A DNA stretch of 64,000 nt from Psychrobacter sp. PG1. Lineage in GTDB: Bacteria; Pseudomonadota; Gammaproteobacteria; Pseudomonadales; Moraxellaceae. Within the stretch, counting starts at the first letter, position 1. Each line of letters opens with the position of its first letter. The notes beneath the pieces were generated by a model. It was given only the letters and a program-made list of their open reading frames with translations. It searched no databases and was not told the DNA's origin. The translations under genes were made by a program, and so were the position numbers. The stretch is from contig NZ_JABUZG010000084.1 of the NCBI RefSeq assembly GCF_014897815.1, positions 1 through 64,000 on the forward strand. Direction: 5' to 3'. Of the stretch, positions 47,466-56,673 are shown piece after piece.

Positions 47466-48200
47466 CTAAGAAGTGACGGCAACACCATTATTTGAGCTTA
47501 ACCCATCCACTGCATACTCATTATCTACAACGTCAGCCGATGGCGCACGATGTGCAGGCACATTCAAGCCAGCAGTAGACGTATTTTCCAGCAAATGATA
47601 ATCATACAACTCTTGAATCATGAGTCCCGCTTGCGTCTCAAACTGGGCATTAATATCGATAATACGGCGCTGAAAATAACGATAGGCAACCAGTGCTGGA
47701 ATAGCCACGATCATACCAGCAGCAGTCGTAATCAACGCTTGTGACACACCAGCAGCAAGCATCGTTGGGTCTTGCATCGCCCCATCGGTAATCGCCAAAA
47801 ACGACGAAATAATACCTAACACCGTGCCTAACAACCCCAGTAGTGGCGCAATCGCCCCTATGGTCCCAAGCATATTGATGTTTTTTTCTAACTGATGCAC
47901 TTGTACGCTAGCGCGGTTTTGCATATGCATCGTCATCGAGTCTAAGCCATATTGACGATACAGCAGCCCTGTCGCTAAAATATCTCCCAAAGGTGTTTTT
48001 TCTTTGACATTCATCAACTGTGTACGACCAATATCCCCATTCTCACGTAAGCGCGTGATTAGCTGTTCGCGCAATCTACTCGGAGCAACTTTATTAAACT
48101 GTAAGGTGTGACTACGCTCGATGATGATAACCAATGCCAATATTGAGCACACCACGATAGGTGTCATCAACCAACCACCCGCTTTTACCAACTCCCACAT
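47466..48200 (-). CDS. exbB: ExbB/TolQ-family proton channel protein
   Basis: 244 residues of the MotA/TolQ/ExbB family. Three membrane helices: one near the N-terminus (GGWLMTPIVVCSILALVIIIE) and two flanking the loop GTIGAIAPLLGLLGTVLGIISSF and AGVSQALITTAAGMIVAIPALVAYRYF, the pore-lining motifs. It forms a complex with the ExbD-like protein encoded downstream. The C-terminal 45 residues are polar and variable. A TAGGGCGTG repeat end lies in the 100-base gap to exbD. Confidence 0.92.
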   Translation of the reverse strand: MWELVKAGGWLMTPIVVCSILALVIIIERSHTLQFNKVAPSRLREQLITRLRENGDIGRTQLMNVKEKTPLGDILATGLLYRQYGLDSMTMHMQNRASVQVHQLEKNINMLGTIGAIAPLLGLLGTVLGIISSFLAITDGAMQDPTMLAAGVSQALITTAAGMIVAIPALVAYRYFQRRIIDINAQFETQAGLMIQELYDYHLLENTSTAGLNVPAHRAPSADVVDNEYAVDGLSSNNGVAVTS

Positions 48201-48285
48201 ATTGACTCTCTTTTATATTTTTATAAAAATAGCGGCTATCAAAATATCTTAAATTTACAGTATCATGACAAACTTGTTAGCGATA

Positions 48286-49431
48286 TCAAGCCTGTGCTTC
48301 TATGTGCTTAATTAAAGCTGCTAACTGATCTTGGTTATGGAAAAATATCTCAACACTACCTTGACCATCTTTTTTGTGTTTGAGTTTGACTTCAGCCCCT
48401 AACATATCTGTCAGTCTTTGCGTCAAGCGCTCAACCTCACGAGATTGCGTTTGCTCAGCACGATTGGCTTTAGGCGCAGGCTGCAAGATCGATTTAACCA
48501 ACTTTTCAGCGTCGCGTACCGTCATACCGCCGTCGATAATTTTTTGCGCGATAATCGGCTGCTGCTCAGAAGATAATGCCAAAAGCGTGCGCGCATGACC
48601 CATATCTAGGGCACTATTTGCCAAATGATCTTTGACGGTATCATGCAGTTGATTGAGACGCAGCAGGTTCGATACGGTGGTGCGCGCCTTGCCAACGACT
48701 TCGGCAATCATCGCATGACTCATACCAAATTCAGTATGAAAACGTTGTAATGCGGCGGCCTGTTCAATCACAGACAAATCTTCACGCTGGATATTTTCAA
48801 TCAAGGCCAGTGCGATGGCAAGCTCATCAGATAAAGCACGTTCAATCGCTGGAATGACAGATTTGCCTGCCATTTTTGCCGCACGCCAGCGACGCTCACC
48901 AGCAATGATCTCATGAGTAACGAATGCTTCACTCTTGTCTTCATTGGCCAATAACGGACGGATAACGATCGGTTGCATGACGCCATGCTGCTCAATCGAA
49001 GACGCCAGCTCTGCAAGCGCCGTTTCACTCATATCACGGCGTGGCTGATACTTACCCGCTTGCAAACGCGTGACATCTATTTGCACCAAGCTGATCTGGT
49101 CTTCAGAGGCAATGGCATCTGTTCCATTAACACGACTCTTATTAACCGTACCTTTATTTATCGTGCGCGGCGACCGTGTGGTTCGACTGCTGGCAGTGGT
49201 GTCAGAGGCAATAGGTTTGGTCGTTGGTTTTTCACTGGTCTCATTATCATCAGATTGAGCAGGCGTGCTAATATTTAATCTATCAGCGTTTAGCGTTTCA
49301 GCTGGCAAAGTACTCTCACGCGCCGCCATGTCGTCTTGCAAGGCAGAGGCGGTGATTTGCTTTTCTTTTTTGATTGACCCCAATAAGGCATCTAAGCCTC
49401 GATTGGCAGCCAACCCTCTTTTCTTCGCCAT
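48286..49431 (-). CDS. parB: Chromosome partition protein ParB
   Basis: Binds parS sites and uses CTP to load as a sliding clamp for chromosome segregation. The 381 residues contain the ParB N-domain (LQAGKYQPRRDMSETALAELASSI, and GERRWRAAKMAG), the central helix-turn-helix (MSHAMIAEVVGKARTTVSNLLRLN) and a C-terminal dimerisation domain. Between residues about 30 and 115 is a Ser/Thr-rich linker, longer than in most ParB. The N-terminus KKRGLAANRGLDALLG is the ParA-contacting peptide. No parS-like 16-mer palindrome was seen in the window by eye. Confidence 0.95.
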   Translation of the reverse strand: MAKKRGLAANRGLDALLGSIKKEKQITASALQDDMAARESTLPAETLNADRLNISTPAQSDDNETSEKPTTKPIASDTTASSRTTRSPRTINKGTVNKSRVNGTDAIASEDQISLVQIDVTRLQAGKYQPRRDMSETALAELASSIEQHGVMQPIVIRPLLANEDKSEAFVTHEIIAGERRWRAAKMAGKSVIPAIERALSDELAIALALIENIQREDLSVIEQAAALQRFHTEFGMSHAMIAEVVGKARTTVSNLLRLNQLHDTVKDHLANSALDMGHARTLLALSSEQQPIIAQKIIDGGMTVRDAEKLVKSILQPAPKANRAEQTQSREVERLTQRLTDMLGAEVKLKHKKDGQGSVEIFFHNQDQLAALIKHIEAQA

Positions 49432-49572
49432 GATTACCTATCCTCTAACGCTAAAATAAAAGCCAAATAATTATTAATACAGCTTACTCATTACTTATAA
49501 ATACGATATTCAATGTTCAATATCTGTTTGGTCGCTTGTGCTGACAGCACTATCATTGGTGCTAAAAAAATA

Positions 49573-50352
49573 TTAGTCACTTTGTTTCATGACTTCAGCC
49601 GCCAATTTTTGATAAGCGCGTGCACCTTTTGACCATCTCTCATAAGCGATAACTGGCAAACCATGCGCTGGCGCTTCTGCCAAGCGAATATTTCTTGGAA
49701 TATGGGTTTTATACATAATATCGCCAAAGTGCGCTTCCAGCTCGGCAGACACATCCCGAGCCAGTGTATTGCGTGCATCAAACAATGTTCTCACCACGCC
49801 GCGGATATATAGCTTTGGATTCAATTCCGTCAAGCGCTCTATCGTCTGCGACAAATCAGCCAAGCCTTCTAATGCATAGTATTCACACTGCATGGGAATA
49901 ATAACGCTATCTGTAGCAACTAACGCGTTAATCGTCAGCAAATTCAAGCTGGGTGCACAGTCTATAACCACATAATCGTAAGCAGGTTTTTTAGCAGCTA
50001 TCTGATCATTAACCAAAGCCACCATTGCTGTTTTAAACAGCTCATGACTATCGGTCTTGTTCATTAGGGTGATATCCATGCCAGCCAAATCACGATTGGC
50101 GCCGATCACATCAAACCCCGCCGGACTAGTAACAATAGCATCAGACAGCGACACCCCGTCCAATAATACGTCCGCTATTGTCAGTGCTAATTCATTCTTA
50201 TCGACACCCGTACCACTGGTCGCATTACCCTGTGGGTCTAAGTCAATCAGCAGTACATGCTTGCGCTTCGCAGCCAAGCTGGCGGTCAAATTTACTGCCG
50301 TCGTGGTTTTGCCCACGCCGCCTTTTTGATTCGCAATTGCTATGATTTCCAT
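49573..50352 (-). CDS. parA: Chromosome partition ATPase ParA
   Basis: A Walker-type ATPase that moves ParB-parS complexes along the nucleoid. The 259 residues have the deviant Walker A KGGVGKTTT, DLDPQGNATSG, and VVIDCAPSLNLLTINAL. The start at the ATG (50352) is taken, giving MEIIAIANQKGG; an upstream TTG (50364) adds four residues. It is followed by parB, with rsmG 226 bases upstream. The gidB/rsmG-parA-parB order is typical of regions close to the replication origin, though no dnaA box cluster was seen here. Confidence 0.96.
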   Translation of the reverse strand: MEIIAIANQKGGVGKTTTAVNLTASLAAKRKHVLLIDLDPQGNATSGTGVDKNELALTIADVLLDGVSLSDAIVTSPAGFDVIGANRDLAGMDITLMNKTDSHELFKTAMVALVNDQIAAKKPAYDYVVIDCAPSLNLLTINALVATDSVIIPMQCEYYALEGLADLSQTIERLTELNPKLYIRGVVRTLFDARNTLARDVSAELEAHFGDIMYKTHIPRNIRLAEAPAHGLPVIAYERWSKGARAYQKLAAEVMKQSD

Positions 50353-50577
50353 ACACTCACTCAATTTAATTAGGGTCTATTACTGTTATTTTACTTTTGG
50401 CTTACACAATCAATTTTTCGCTGAACCTTGCAAAACAAAATACTCATAAGTGTGAACAATACGAGTATCTCTATATAATTAGCGCAATCTGTATCGCCAT
50501 ATTTTGAATATCTTGCCATTCAAATATCAACAAAACCATGTGTCACCGACATGTATCACTTAAAAGGTGTTCATAGC

Positions 50578-51294
50578 TTAGACATTTTTATAGGACAATT
50601 CAATTAAATGACGACTATCATGTAAACGAGGCACTTTAAGCTTAATCGTCTTAATATGCCAGTCATTGTCTAGTGCTTGTAGCTCTTCATCGCTTGGCGC
50701 TTTACCTTTCATCGCACATAGGTAACCATTATCTGATAAGCGCGGCTGAGCCACTTCGACAAAATCGATCAAACTGGCAAAGGCTCTAGAAGTCACAACG
50801 TCATAGCTGGCTTCATGCGCCTCGATACGAGAAGCAATTGGCTGCATATTATTCAAGCCAAGCTCGCTGCTGATTTGCTTAATGAAACGAATTTTTTTCT
50901 GATTACTATCAAGTGCGGTGCATTGACGTTCTGGCTGACAAATCGCAATAATAACCGCTGGCATCCCTGCTCCTGTGCCAATATCTAACAGTGACCCTGA
51001 CGGTAAATGCGTTATAATAGCCAAACAATCAATTATATGTTTGATTAAAGCCTCTTCTGGATCAGTGATGGCGGTCAGATTATACGCTTTATTCCACAAC
51101 AAAAGCTGGTCTAAGTACAATAATAATGTGCGCTGCTGCGTCTCACTCAAGGATAAATTGAGCTCATTGACCGCTTGAGCCAAGGTATTCGCCAGCGCTG
51201 GCAACTGTGCGCCAAGCTTTACAAAGCCAGTCGGATCAATACGGATATTGCCCGTGTTGGCAGAGGATGAAGATGTTTTAGTAAAGTCTGACAT
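50578..51294 (-). CDS. rsmG: 16S rRNA (guanine527-N7) methyltransferase
   Basis: Methylates G527 in 16S rRNA using S-adenosylmethionine; loss gives low-level streptomycin resistance. The 238 residues show the SAM motif LLDIGTGAGMPAVIIAI, LLLWNKAYNLTAI, VTSRAFASLIDF and CAMKGKAPSDEELQAL. About 25 extra N-terminal residues are Ser/Thr-rich. It heads the minus-strand partition run. Confidence 0.95.
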   Translation of the reverse strand: MSDFTKTSSSSANTGNIRIDPTGFVKLGAQLPALANTLAQAVNELNLSLSETQQRTLLLYLDQLLLWNKAYNLTAITDPEEALIKHIIDCLAIITHLPSGSLLDIGTGAGMPAVIIAICQPERQCTALDSNQKKIRFIKQISSELGLNNMQPIASRIEAHEASYDVVTSRAFASLIDFVEVAQPRLSDNGYLCAMKGKAPSDEELQALDNDWHIKTIKLKVPRLHDSRHLIELSYKNV

Positions 51295-51666
51295 ACAACG
51301 AGTTATCCAGTTTTGACATGTGAACCGTCTATTTTATCATGCAGTCTGCCCATTGAATAGTTGCAGATTGCGCCAATGTGAGACATCTTATACTATCTGA
51401 GCCTATATTGAGGCGTTATTGTTCTTTAATCGCCTTAAATGGATGATGAATGATGGCTTATATAGGCGTTTTTAACAGAGCCTGCTAATGATACAAAACT
51501 GCTTTTAATGATTTATTTAAAATATCGTTTTATCTTGTAAGATGTTTTTATGAACGATGCAAATTAACTAGAAAAAACCAAGTATTAGCACTCATTAGTA
51601 AACTTAATAACACTTAATAGCACTTAATAACCACGCCACTTTCTACAAACGATATAATTTATACCT
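51295..51666. other. Divergent AT-rich gap with three 10-bp tandem repeats
   Basis: No gene. ACTTAATAAC, ACTTAATAGC and ACTTAATAAC lie end to end at 51602-51631, one helical turn apart. A TATAAT follows at 51653-51658, only eight bases before the first possible start of the Lon-like gene. Confidence 0.6.
51653..51658 (+). promoter_or_regulatory. Candidate -10 box in front of the Lon-like gene
   Basis: A perfect TATAAT at 51653-51658. The predicted mRNA start falls at or within one or two bases of the ATG at 51667. The -35 region is weak. Confidence 0.45.
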
Positions 51667-54522
51667 ATGACCAAACAGCCACACATTCCTACCTCTCAAT
51701 TATCAAGAGACGCTAATAAAAAAGACGCTAATAATATGGCAACACCCATCATTGAATTAAAAAGTACCAAATCAGCAACACCGAATGCACCGCATCCGTG
51801 CTTTATTGATATCAAGCAGCGCTGCCTTGTCACCGCTGAGCAACTAAAACGCTATAGCGACCCTGATGAATTGCCCTCGGATACCCGTACGGCACCAGAT
51901 CTAGATGTTGGCTTTGGTCAGCAGCGTGCCCTAAAAGCCTTACAAACAGCTTTGGATATCAAAGCCAGTGGCTATCATGTGTTTGCTGCTGGTGAAAATG
52001 GCTTGGGCAAACGCACCGTCATCAGCCGCTTGCTAACGCGCATTGCCGCCGATGCCCCCACACCTGACGACTGGGTATATGTGCATAATTTCACCGATCC
52101 ACGTACCCCTTTAGCGCTGCGACTACCTGCGGGGCAAGCCTCCTTATTGCAGCAGCAAGTCAATCAATTATGGCAACAAGCCAAAAAACGATTGAGCCAA
52201 CGCTTTCGTAGTGACCAATATCAAAGCAAAATCGAAGCCATCAAAAATGACACACATCAAAAAGAAAGTCAGGCTTATGATGTGCTCAATGCGGAAGGCA
52301 AACAATATGATTTGGCGTTGACGTTTCGCTCCTTTGATAATAAAGCGGTGTTTGTACATCCCAGTCAACTCGCGACAGAAACTAGTGGTGGTGAGGATAA
52401 ATTATCTGCTAGCCATAAAAATAAATCCGTGAGCGATAATAGTAGCAAAGCGAGCATTTCTAACACCGAGTATAACGATCCTACGAATGCAGAGCAGAAT
52501 GAAAACAATACTGAATACGGCAATAGTGAATACGAAGCTGAGCTAAATAACTTTGTCCAAAAAAACCATATGCAAAAACGCTTAAGTCAGTTGACCATCG
52601 CGTTAGAGCAGTTAGAAGACGAAGCCAATGATGCGATAGAAGCCCTGCATCGCAATATTGCACGTCGTGCACTACAACCTTTATTTGCCCCTGTTTATGA
52701 GCAATTTGCCAGTCACCCGCTTGTCATTGATTATCTCAAGACCGTATTTGCCGACATGGTTACGCATGTCGAGCGCATCGTCAATGGCGATGACGAAGAA
52801 TTTGTGACAGCAGTTTTGGCCACAACCCCAAGTCGCTATGCGGTCAACGTCATTGTCAGTCACACGCCGGACGACGGTGCACCTGTCATCTTTGAGGACT
52901 TACCGACGCACTTGAACTTGTTGGGTCATGTCGAGCAAATCACTCAATTGGGCACGGTCACCACTGATGTCAGTATGATTCGAGCAGGTGCTCTACACCG
53001 TGCCAATGGTGGGTATTTACTATTAGAAGCGAGTCACTTACTTGAGCATCCGTATGCTTGGCAGGGTCTCAAGCGGGCGTTACAATCACGCAAAATCAAA
53101 CTCTCAAGCCTTGAACAAATGCTGACCTTAACAGGCAGCTTATCGTTAGCACCTGCCCCCATTGACCTTGATGTTAAAGTGATTTTGCTTGGTGAAGCAG
53201 ACTTATATTATGAGCTGTTAGAGCTTGAGCCTGAGTTTGATGCGGTCTTTAAAGTACGTGCGGATTTTCACGATGATGTGCCTCGCAGCAGTGAGCACGA
53301 ATTGGCGTTAGTCGCAAAAATGGCTGATATCATTGACTATGCCAATCTCTATCCGTTTGATCGTAGCGCGCAAGCTGCCCTACTTGAGCATTTAAGCTTA
53401 CAAGCAGAAGACCAAGACCGCTTAAGCTTGCACAGTGATTTATTAATCAAGCTATTGCATGAGTCTAACCGCCACGCGCATTTAAGCGGAAAAAACATTG
53501 TCAATGCCTATCATGTCACACAAGCCATCGATGATATGGACGAGCGTTCAGGATACCTGCGTGACCTCTATTGGGATGAGCTAAAAAACGGTCAGCAGCT
53601 TATTCAAACTCAAGGCAGCGCGGTCGGACAAGTCAATGCGCTAACAGTGGTCAGTTATGCCGATAGCGAGTTTGGTATGCCCGCCCGCCTGACTGCCGTC
53701 ATTCAACCAAATATTGGTACGGGTGAAATTCTCGATATCGAGCGTGACGTGGATTTGGGCGGTAGTTTACACGCCAAAGGCATGCTGATTATGACCAGCT
53801 ATTTGCGCGCATTATTCAGCCAACATCATGCGCTCAACTTTAGCGCCTCGCTCGCTTTTGAACAAAGCTACGCCCATATCGATGGCGATAGTGCTACCGT
53901 CAGCGAAGGCTGTGCGCTGCTATCTGCCTTAGCAAACGTCCCGATTGATCAATCATTTGCCATTACTGGCTCTATGAACCAATTGGGCGAAGTGCAAGCG
54001 GTTGGCGGTATCAACTCTAAAATCGCCGGATTCTTTGATGCATGCCGCGAGCAAGAATTGACTGGGCAGCAAGGCGTGGTCATTCCAATGGCCAATGTCA
54101 AACAGCTCATGCTGCGTGACGACATCATTGCTGCCGTCAAAGCGAACGAATTTCATATTTATGGTGTCTATACACTGAGCGAAGCATTGACGCTGATGAC
54201 TGGTTTGCCTATCGATACCATGAACAAGAAAGGTCGCTATCGTAAAGACACGTTGTTTGGCAAAGTTTTAAGTCGTCTGATGTTATGGGATGAAAATCAA
54301 GATAACAATGACGATGGTATTGATGATAAAAAGTCCAAAAAGAAAGATAAAAAAAAGCAAAAAGCAAAACGTCAAAAAAAACGGGACAAGAGAAAAAAAG
54401 AAAAATGTAAAGACAAGGCGGAGCACAAAGAAGTCATTATCAATGAGGATCAAGGCATCGACAAAAGCATCAATCAAGGTATCGATAACAATGACACTAA
54501 AACACCCATTGACGCCATATAA
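51667..54522 (+). CDS. Lon-family ATP-dependent protease (AAA_32/LonB-like) with a basic tail
   Basis: An ATP-dependent serine-lysine protease of 951 residues. It has a P-loop-like ATPase start (HVFAAGENGLGKRTVISRLL), ANGGYLLLEASHLL, and the Lon protease domain. The catalytic Ser is in IDGDSATVSEGCALLSAL and the Lys in GGINSKIAGFFDACRE, both intact. Two parts differ from ordinary members: an Asn/Ser/Glu-rich insertion at about residues 237-290, and a tail of about 75 residues dominated by Lys/Arg (KKSKKKDKKKQKAKRQKKR). The ATG at 51667 has no ribosome site and lies right behind a TATAAT, so translation could be leaderless or begin at the ATG at 51736. Confidence 0.9.
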   Translation: MTKQPHIPTSQLSRDANKKDANNMATPIIELKSTKSATPNAPHPCFIDIKQRCLVTAEQLKRYSDPDELPSDTRTAPDLDVGFGQQRALKALQTALDIKASGYHVFAAGENGLGKRTVISRLLTRIAADAPTPDDWVYVHNFTDPRTPLALRLPAGQASLLQQQVNQLWQQAKKRLSQRFRSDQYQSKIEAIKNDTHQKESQAYDVLNAEGKQYDLALTFRSFDNKAVFVHPSQLATETSGGEDKLSASHKNKSVSDNSSKASISNTEYNDPTNAEQNENNTEYGNSEYEAELNNFVQKNHMQKRLSQLTIALEQLEDEANDAIEALHRNIARRALQPLFAPVYEQFASHPLVIDYLKTVFADMVTHVERIVNGDDEEFVTAVLATTPSRYAVNVIVSHTPDDGAPVIFEDLPTHLNLLGHVEQITQLGTVTTDVSMIRAGALHRANGGYLLLEASHLLEHPYAWQGLKRALQSRKIKLSSLEQMLTLTGSLSLAPAPIDLDVKVILLGEADLYYELLELEPEFDAVFKVRADFHDDVPRSSEHELALVAKMADIIDYANLYPFDRSAQAALLEHLSLQAEDQDRLSLHSDLLIKLLHESNRHAHLSGKNIVNAYHVTQAIDDMDERSGYLRDLYWDELKNGQQLIQTQGSAVGQVNALTVVSYADSEFGMPARLTAVIQPNIGTGEILDIERDVDLGGSLHAKGMLIMTSYLRALFSQHHALNFSASLAFEQSYAHIDGDSATVSEGCALLSALANVPIDQSFAITGSMNQLGEVQAVGGINSKIAGFFDACREQELTGQQGVVIPMANVKQLMLRDDIIAAVKANEFHIYGVYTLSEALTLMTGLPIDTMNKKGRYRKDTLFGKVLSRLMLWDENQDNNDDGIDDKKSKKKDKKKQKAKRQKKRDKRKKEKCKDKAEHKEVIINEDQGIDKSINQGIDNNDTKTPIDAI

Positions 54523-54541
54523 GCTGATTTATAGTGAAATT

Positions 54542-54595
54542 TAGCCGTGTCAAAACCAATCAATAAATCAGTGTGCTAATTGAAGACATGCCCTA
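54542..54595 (+). repeat. 54-bp miniature derivative of the MITE-like repeat
   Basis: Starts TAGCCGTGTC and ends GACATGCCCTA, so its two ends match those of the larger elements in inverted orientation. Only 34 bases of unrelated sequence lie between them. It starts 20 bases after the Lon-like stop. Confidence 0.45.
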
Positions 54596-54687
54596 GACGC
54601 TATGATGCTTTTCTGCGATGATGAATGGTTAATACTCCGCTAAGCTATACAAAAGCCAACTCGTAATTTCATAAAGGTTATCGCTTA

Positions 54688-55824
54688 ATGACTGTACATT
54701 CTACTGACGCCGACCACTCTCATGCTCAAACGAACTCTGTTGAGCAAGCTAATACTGTAGCGGCAGCGGACAGTCATGTCTCAGGAGATAGCCACGTCTC
54801 AGGAGATAATAACGATAATCGCCATGGCGCGGCGACGACGGCGCGCCAGTGGCAAGTGCTATCGCAACTACAGCGCAACCGCTGGGTGGGCACAACCCAT
54901 ATCTACGAGCAGCTGATGATGGCAGGCTTTGACATCAGCTTGCGCACTGTTCAACGCGACTTAAATGCGCTGGCAAAACGCTTTCCGATAGAAAAAAATA
55001 ACGCCAACCCACAAGGCTGGCGCTGGCGTGATGATGCACCACTCCAAAGCTTACCGCACATGAATCTATCGCAAGCAGTCGCCTTTAATATGGTTGAAGC
55101 CAATCTAACTCAGCTACTACCACCTGTTATTTTAGATGAATTATTTCCATGGTTTGACTTGGCAAGGCGGCAGCTAAAAAACAGTAAAGTCACCCATTCA
55201 TGGATCGACAGAGTGCGTATTGAGCCTGCCACTCAGCCACTAATCGCGCCGCATATTGACTTGGATAGCAAAGACAATATTTACCATGCGCTGTTTTATC
55301 AATTACAAATCAAAGCCTGCTATACCCGCAGCGATAAATCACAGGCCAGTGAATATCTTTTGAATCCCATCGCTATTATCCAGCGCGGTGTGATTATTTA
55401 TCTGCTGGCAACTCGTACTGATGATCCAAACTTTACCATTCGTACCTTTGCCCTACATCGATTTGCTAGCGTTGACATTCTCGAAAGCGCCGCACAAACA
55501 CCTGAGAGTTTCCAACTCGATACTTATTTGGATGCGGGTGGTATGGGCTTTAGCCACCCCTTATTCGGTGATCTGCCTAATCATGGCAAAAACACTGCTA
55601 TTGAGCTACAATTCACCAAACAAGCGGGCAAAAGCCTGACTGAAAGCAAGCTCAGTGACGATCAAACTGTTACGTTGGATGATGACACGCTGACCATTCA
55701 AGCCACTGTCAACCTAACTTCACAACTGGTTTGGTGGTTACGTGGTTTTGGCAATGGTTTATTGAATGCCAAACCAGAATTGTTACATCAAGCCGTATTG
55801 GATAAGTTTTTTGATCATAAATAA
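54688..55824 (+). CDS. WYL-domain transcriptional regulator with DeoR-type helix-turn-helix
   Basis: A 378-residue regulator. After a Ser/His/Asp-rich N-terminus with a tandem DSHVSG repeat, a winged helix-turn-helix spans about 50-110 (WQVLSQLQRNRWVGTTHIYEQL, DISLRTVQRDLNALAKRF). The WYL ligand-binding domain follows (about 160-290), with YLLNPIAIIQRGVIIYLLATR and FALHRFASVDI, and a WCX-type C-terminal region (VNLTSQLVWWLRGFG). WYL proteins bind nucleic acids or nucleotides and often control DNA-damage or defence genes. The following TerD gene, 88 bases downstream on the same strand, is a possible target or partner. Confidence 0.9.
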   Translation: MTVHSTDADHSHAQTNSVEQANTVAAADSHVSGDSHVSGDNNDNRHGAATTARQWQVLSQLQRNRWVGTTHIYEQLMMAGFDISLRTVQRDLNALAKRFPIEKNNANPQGWRWRDDAPLQSLPHMNLSQAVAFNMVEANLTQLLPPVILDELFPWFDLARRQLKNSKVTHSWIDRVRIEPATQPLIAPHIDLDSKDNIYHALFYQLQIKACYTRSDKSQASEYLLNPIAIIQRGVIIYLLATRTDDPNFTIRTFALHRFASVDILESAAQTPESFQLDTYLDAGGMGFSHPLFGDLPNHGKNTAIELQFTKQAGKSLTESKLSDDQTVTLDDDTLTIQATVNLTSQLVWWLRGFGNGLLNAKPELLHQAVLDKFFDHK

Positions 55825-55912
55825 TAACTGCGGGTAATGACGCTCAAATTTAACCGTATTCAGACGATTACCACTATTTAAAAATAAAGAACGAAAATAG
55901 ATAAGGAATGTT

Positions 55913-56560
55913 ATGCCGACCACTGCCTCATTGCCATTACTGTCAGACAGTTTAAGAGGACTGGGCTTAGACGCGGGAACCTTATTTTTTGCGCTAAACT
56001 ATGAATTTACCAAGATTGAGCCAAAAGGCATGTTTAAGCGCTTTAAAAAAAACCAGAGTGCTATTGATATTGATTTGGCTTGCGTACTATATGACGACAA
56101 TTGCACCATCAGTGATATCGTTTGGTTCAAACAATTGCGCGATAAAGCGGAATCAGTGAAACATCAAGGCGACAGTCTCAATGGCAAAGATCGCGGCGAA
56201 CAAGCGATGTATTTGGCACCTCTTGACCAAGAGCAAATCAGGCTTTACTTAGATAAAATTCCAGCACATATCACCCACATTGCTATGATAGCCAACTCTT
56301 ACCACGGTCATCCGTTTTCAAGAGTCAAAAAAGGCGAGATTCATCTAAGCGATGATGAGGGCAATCGTTGTTTTGAAGTCAATCTAAAGCAACTGCCACG
56401 TGATTGCACGACGCTGTGGGTGGCACATTTACGCCGAGAAGTGGATGATTGGCATCTCACACTGCAAAACTTACCCCTTCCTGCCGAAGATTTAGCAACG
56501 GCGGCGCAGCAAGTCGCCCATGAATTGGCACGTGCGCTACCCATTCCACAAGCTATCTAA
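55913..56560 (+). CDS. TerD-family protein
   Basis: A 215-residue protein of the TerD/TerE/TerZ domain family, linked to tellurite and stress responses; in characterised members it binds calcium. Family features are the acidic DIDLACVLYDDN, then the VKHQGDSLNGKDRGE loop that in TerD proteins is VHTGDNLTGEGxGDDE (partly conserved), and AMYLAPLDQEQIRLYLDKI. Some acidic ligands are missing, so calcium binding is uncertain. TAAGGAATGTT precedes the ATG. No other ter genes (TerA, TerB, TerC) are adjacent. Confidence 0.85.
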   Translation: MPTTASLPLLSDSLRGLGLDAGTLFFALNYEFTKIEPKGMFKRFKKNQSAIDIDLACVLYDDNCTISDIVWFKQLRDKAESVKHQGDSLNGKDRGEQAMYLAPLDQEQIRLYLDKIPAHITHIAMIANSYHGHPFSRVKKGEIHLSDDEGNRCFEVNLKQLPRDCTTLWVAHLRREVDDWHLTLQNLPLPAEDLATAAQQVAHELARALPIPQAI

Positions 56561-56590
56561 ATACCATAAAATATCCGTTTATTGCTAATA

Positions 56591-56627
56591 AAAAGGGTGC
56601 AACGTTCTGATAACGTTGCACCCTTTT
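56591..56627. terminator. Bidirectional terminator between terD and the K+ channel gene
   Basis: AAAAGGGTGCAACGTT pairs perfectly with AACGTTGCACCCTTTT around CTGAT. It serves the two convergent genes. Confidence 0.9.
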
Positions 56628-56673
56628 GTTAAACACCCATTTTTTGAAACCTAAAATAATTACTATAAAAGAC

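Noticed and set aside
49573..51666. parS sites or a replication origin near rsmG-parA-parB
   Set aside because: Gene order suggests origin proximity, but no parS-like 16-bp palindrome and no cluster of DnaA boxes was found by eye.
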